Program-made: the position numbers and the translations under genes
Notes under the pieces: model-generated
Databases searched by the model: none
The model's input: only the letters and a program-made list of their open reading frames with translations
What the model was told of the DNA's origin: nothing
Shown: positions 63,133 to 64,000 of the stretch, piece after piece
Layout: every line of letters begins with the position of its first letter
How positions within the stretch are numbered: the stretch's first letter is position 1
Source of the DNA: Bizionia paragorgiae
Lineage (GTDB): Bacteria > Bacteroidota > Bacteroidia > Flavobacteriales > Flavobacteriaceae
NCBI RefSeq assembly: GCF_900107625.1
Contig: NZ_FNQK01000004.1
Location: 124,001-188,000 of the forward strand
Length of the DNA: 64,000 nt
Direction: 5' to 3'

Positions 63133-64000
63133 ATGGAATTTAGAATAGAAAAAGACACAATGGGCGACGTAAAAGTGCCTGCAGATAAACTTTGGGGCGC
63201 ACAAACAGAACGCTCTAGAAATAACTTTAAAATTGGTCCAGCAGCCTCTATGCCTTTAGAAGTTGTTTACGGTTTTGCTTACTTAAAAAAAGCAGCCGCA
63301 TACACCAACTGCGAACTTGGCGTTTTATCTACTGAAAAAAGAGATTTAATTGCTGCTGTTTGTGATGAAATCTTAGATGGTAAACACGATGATCAATTCC
63401 CTTTAGTTATTTGGCAAACCGGTTCAGGTACTCAGAGTAACATGAACGTAAACGAGGTTATAGCCAATAGAGCGCACCAGTTAGCGGGAAAGGTAATTGG
63501 CGAAGGAGAAAAAACAATTCAGCCAAACGACGATGTTAACAAATCGCAATCGTCTAACGATACATTCCCTACAGGAATGCATATTGCCGCTTATAAAAAA
63601 GTTGTTGAAACAACAATTCCTGGTGTTATAAAATTAAGAAATACGCTTAACGATAAAGCTATCGCCTTTAAAGAGGTTGTTAAAATTGGTAGAACACACC
63701 TTATGGACGCTACACCTTTAACACTTGGTCAGGAATTTTCTGGTTATGTAGCACAATTAGACTACGGCTTAAAAGCTTTAGAAAACACCTTACCTCACCT
63801 TAGTGAAGTTGCTCTTGGTGGTACTGCTGTAGGTACAGGATTAAATACCCCTAAAGGCTATGACGTGTTGGTTGCTAAATACATTTCTGAATTTACAGGC
63901 AAGCCGTTCGTTACTGCTCCGAATAAATTTGAAGCACTTGCTGCTCACGATGCCATCGTAGAAACTCATGGTGCTTTAAAACAATTAGCTGTTTCATTAA
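63133..64000 (+). CDS. fumC: Fumarate hydratase class II (3' end outside window)
   Basis: FumC hydrates fumarate to L-malate in the citric acid cycle and needs no iron-sulfur cluster. The first 289 residues are present, starting ATG 63133 ([20 protein letters not shown]). Motifs: '[13 protein letters not shown]', '[21 protein letters not shown]', '[17 protein letters not shown]', and '[22 protein letters not shown]'. The catalytic Ser loop and the family's C-terminus lie beyond the window edge. Confidence 0.95.
   Translation, partial: MEFRIEKDTMGDVKVPADKLWGAQTERSRNNFKIGPAASMPLEVVYGFAYLKKAAAYTNCELGVLSTEKRDLIAAVCDEILDGKHDDQFPLVIWQTGSGTQSNMNVNEVIANRAHQLAGKVIGEGEKTIQPNDDVNKSQSSNDTFPTGMHIAAYKKVVETTIPGVIKLRNTLNDKAIAFKEVVKIGRTHLMDATPLTLGQEFSGYVAQLDYGLKALENTLPHLSEVALGGTAVGTGLNTPKGYDVLVAKYISEFTGKPFVTAPNKFEALAAHDAIVETHGALKQLAVSL

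Noticed and set aside
1-64000. CRISPR arrays, tRNA or rRNA genes, insertion sequences, prophage genes
   Set aside because: Looked for on both strands; no repeat-spacer pattern, cloverleaf, transposase or phage module could be supported.

Overview
The window is a 64 kb, AT-rich chromosomal segment from a member of the Flavobacteriaceae (Bacteroidota). Evidence: promoters of the Bacteroidota type (-7 box TAnnTTTG), many small families largely confined to Flavobacteriia (DUF4834, DUF4836, DUF6048, DUF6452, DUF6495, Lacal_2735), an OMP_b-brl_3 TonB-linked receptor, an M57 HEIGH metallopeptidase lipoprotein, and a sulfonolipid-type locus. No rRNA, tRNA, CRISPR array, transposase, integrase or phage gene was seen. 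No genus can be assigned from the sequence alone.

Region 1-5.6 kb is accessory in character: six minus-strand genes for exported proteins, lipoproteins and one PH-domain protein, with long intergenic gaps. The gaps carry a perfect 61-bp duplication and related palindromic promoter elements. This region abuts sbcC, and a 102-bp second copy of the sbcC 3' end lies 2.98 kb away from the real one. Region 5.6-24.3 kb is housekeeping: sbcC-sbcD, an M57 metallopeptidase, a patatin, hisS, a GDPD lipoprotein, rpsF-rpsR-rplI, a LytTR regulator, priA, nadC, rlmH and the RdgB/HAM1 gene. Region 24.3-32.4 kb holds a cysteine desulfurase, a lipoprotein with Ca-binding-type repeats, a Smr protein, rocD, and rlmD with the DUF6452/DUF6048 envelope pair.

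Region 32.4-44 kb contains envelope-modifying enzymes (acyltransferase-3, phosphoethanolamine transferase), two methyltransferases, a ZIP transporter, a DEAD-box helicase with a structured leader, a degenerate one-domain helicase paralogue and a strongly basic exported protein. Region 44-49.6 kb is a surface-polysaccharide type operon (YfhO protein, glycosyltransferase, flippase). Region 49.7-54.4 kb holds an outer-membrane protein, a GNAT-fold protein, an alpha-oxoamine synthase and a cysteine-synthase-like gene. Together these look like a capnine/sulfobacin (sulfonolipid) locus. The cysteine-synthase-like gene is broken by a clean 7-bp tandem duplication. Region 54.4-64 kb has oligopeptidase B, the YbaB gene, threonine aldolase, prfB with its programmed frameshift, an ArsC-like protein, a TonB-linked receptor and the start of fumC.

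The points most worth following up are the shared palindrome/-7 architecture upstream of four exported-protein genes, the sbcC-tail duplication, and the 7-bp duplication that switches off the putative cysteate synthase.
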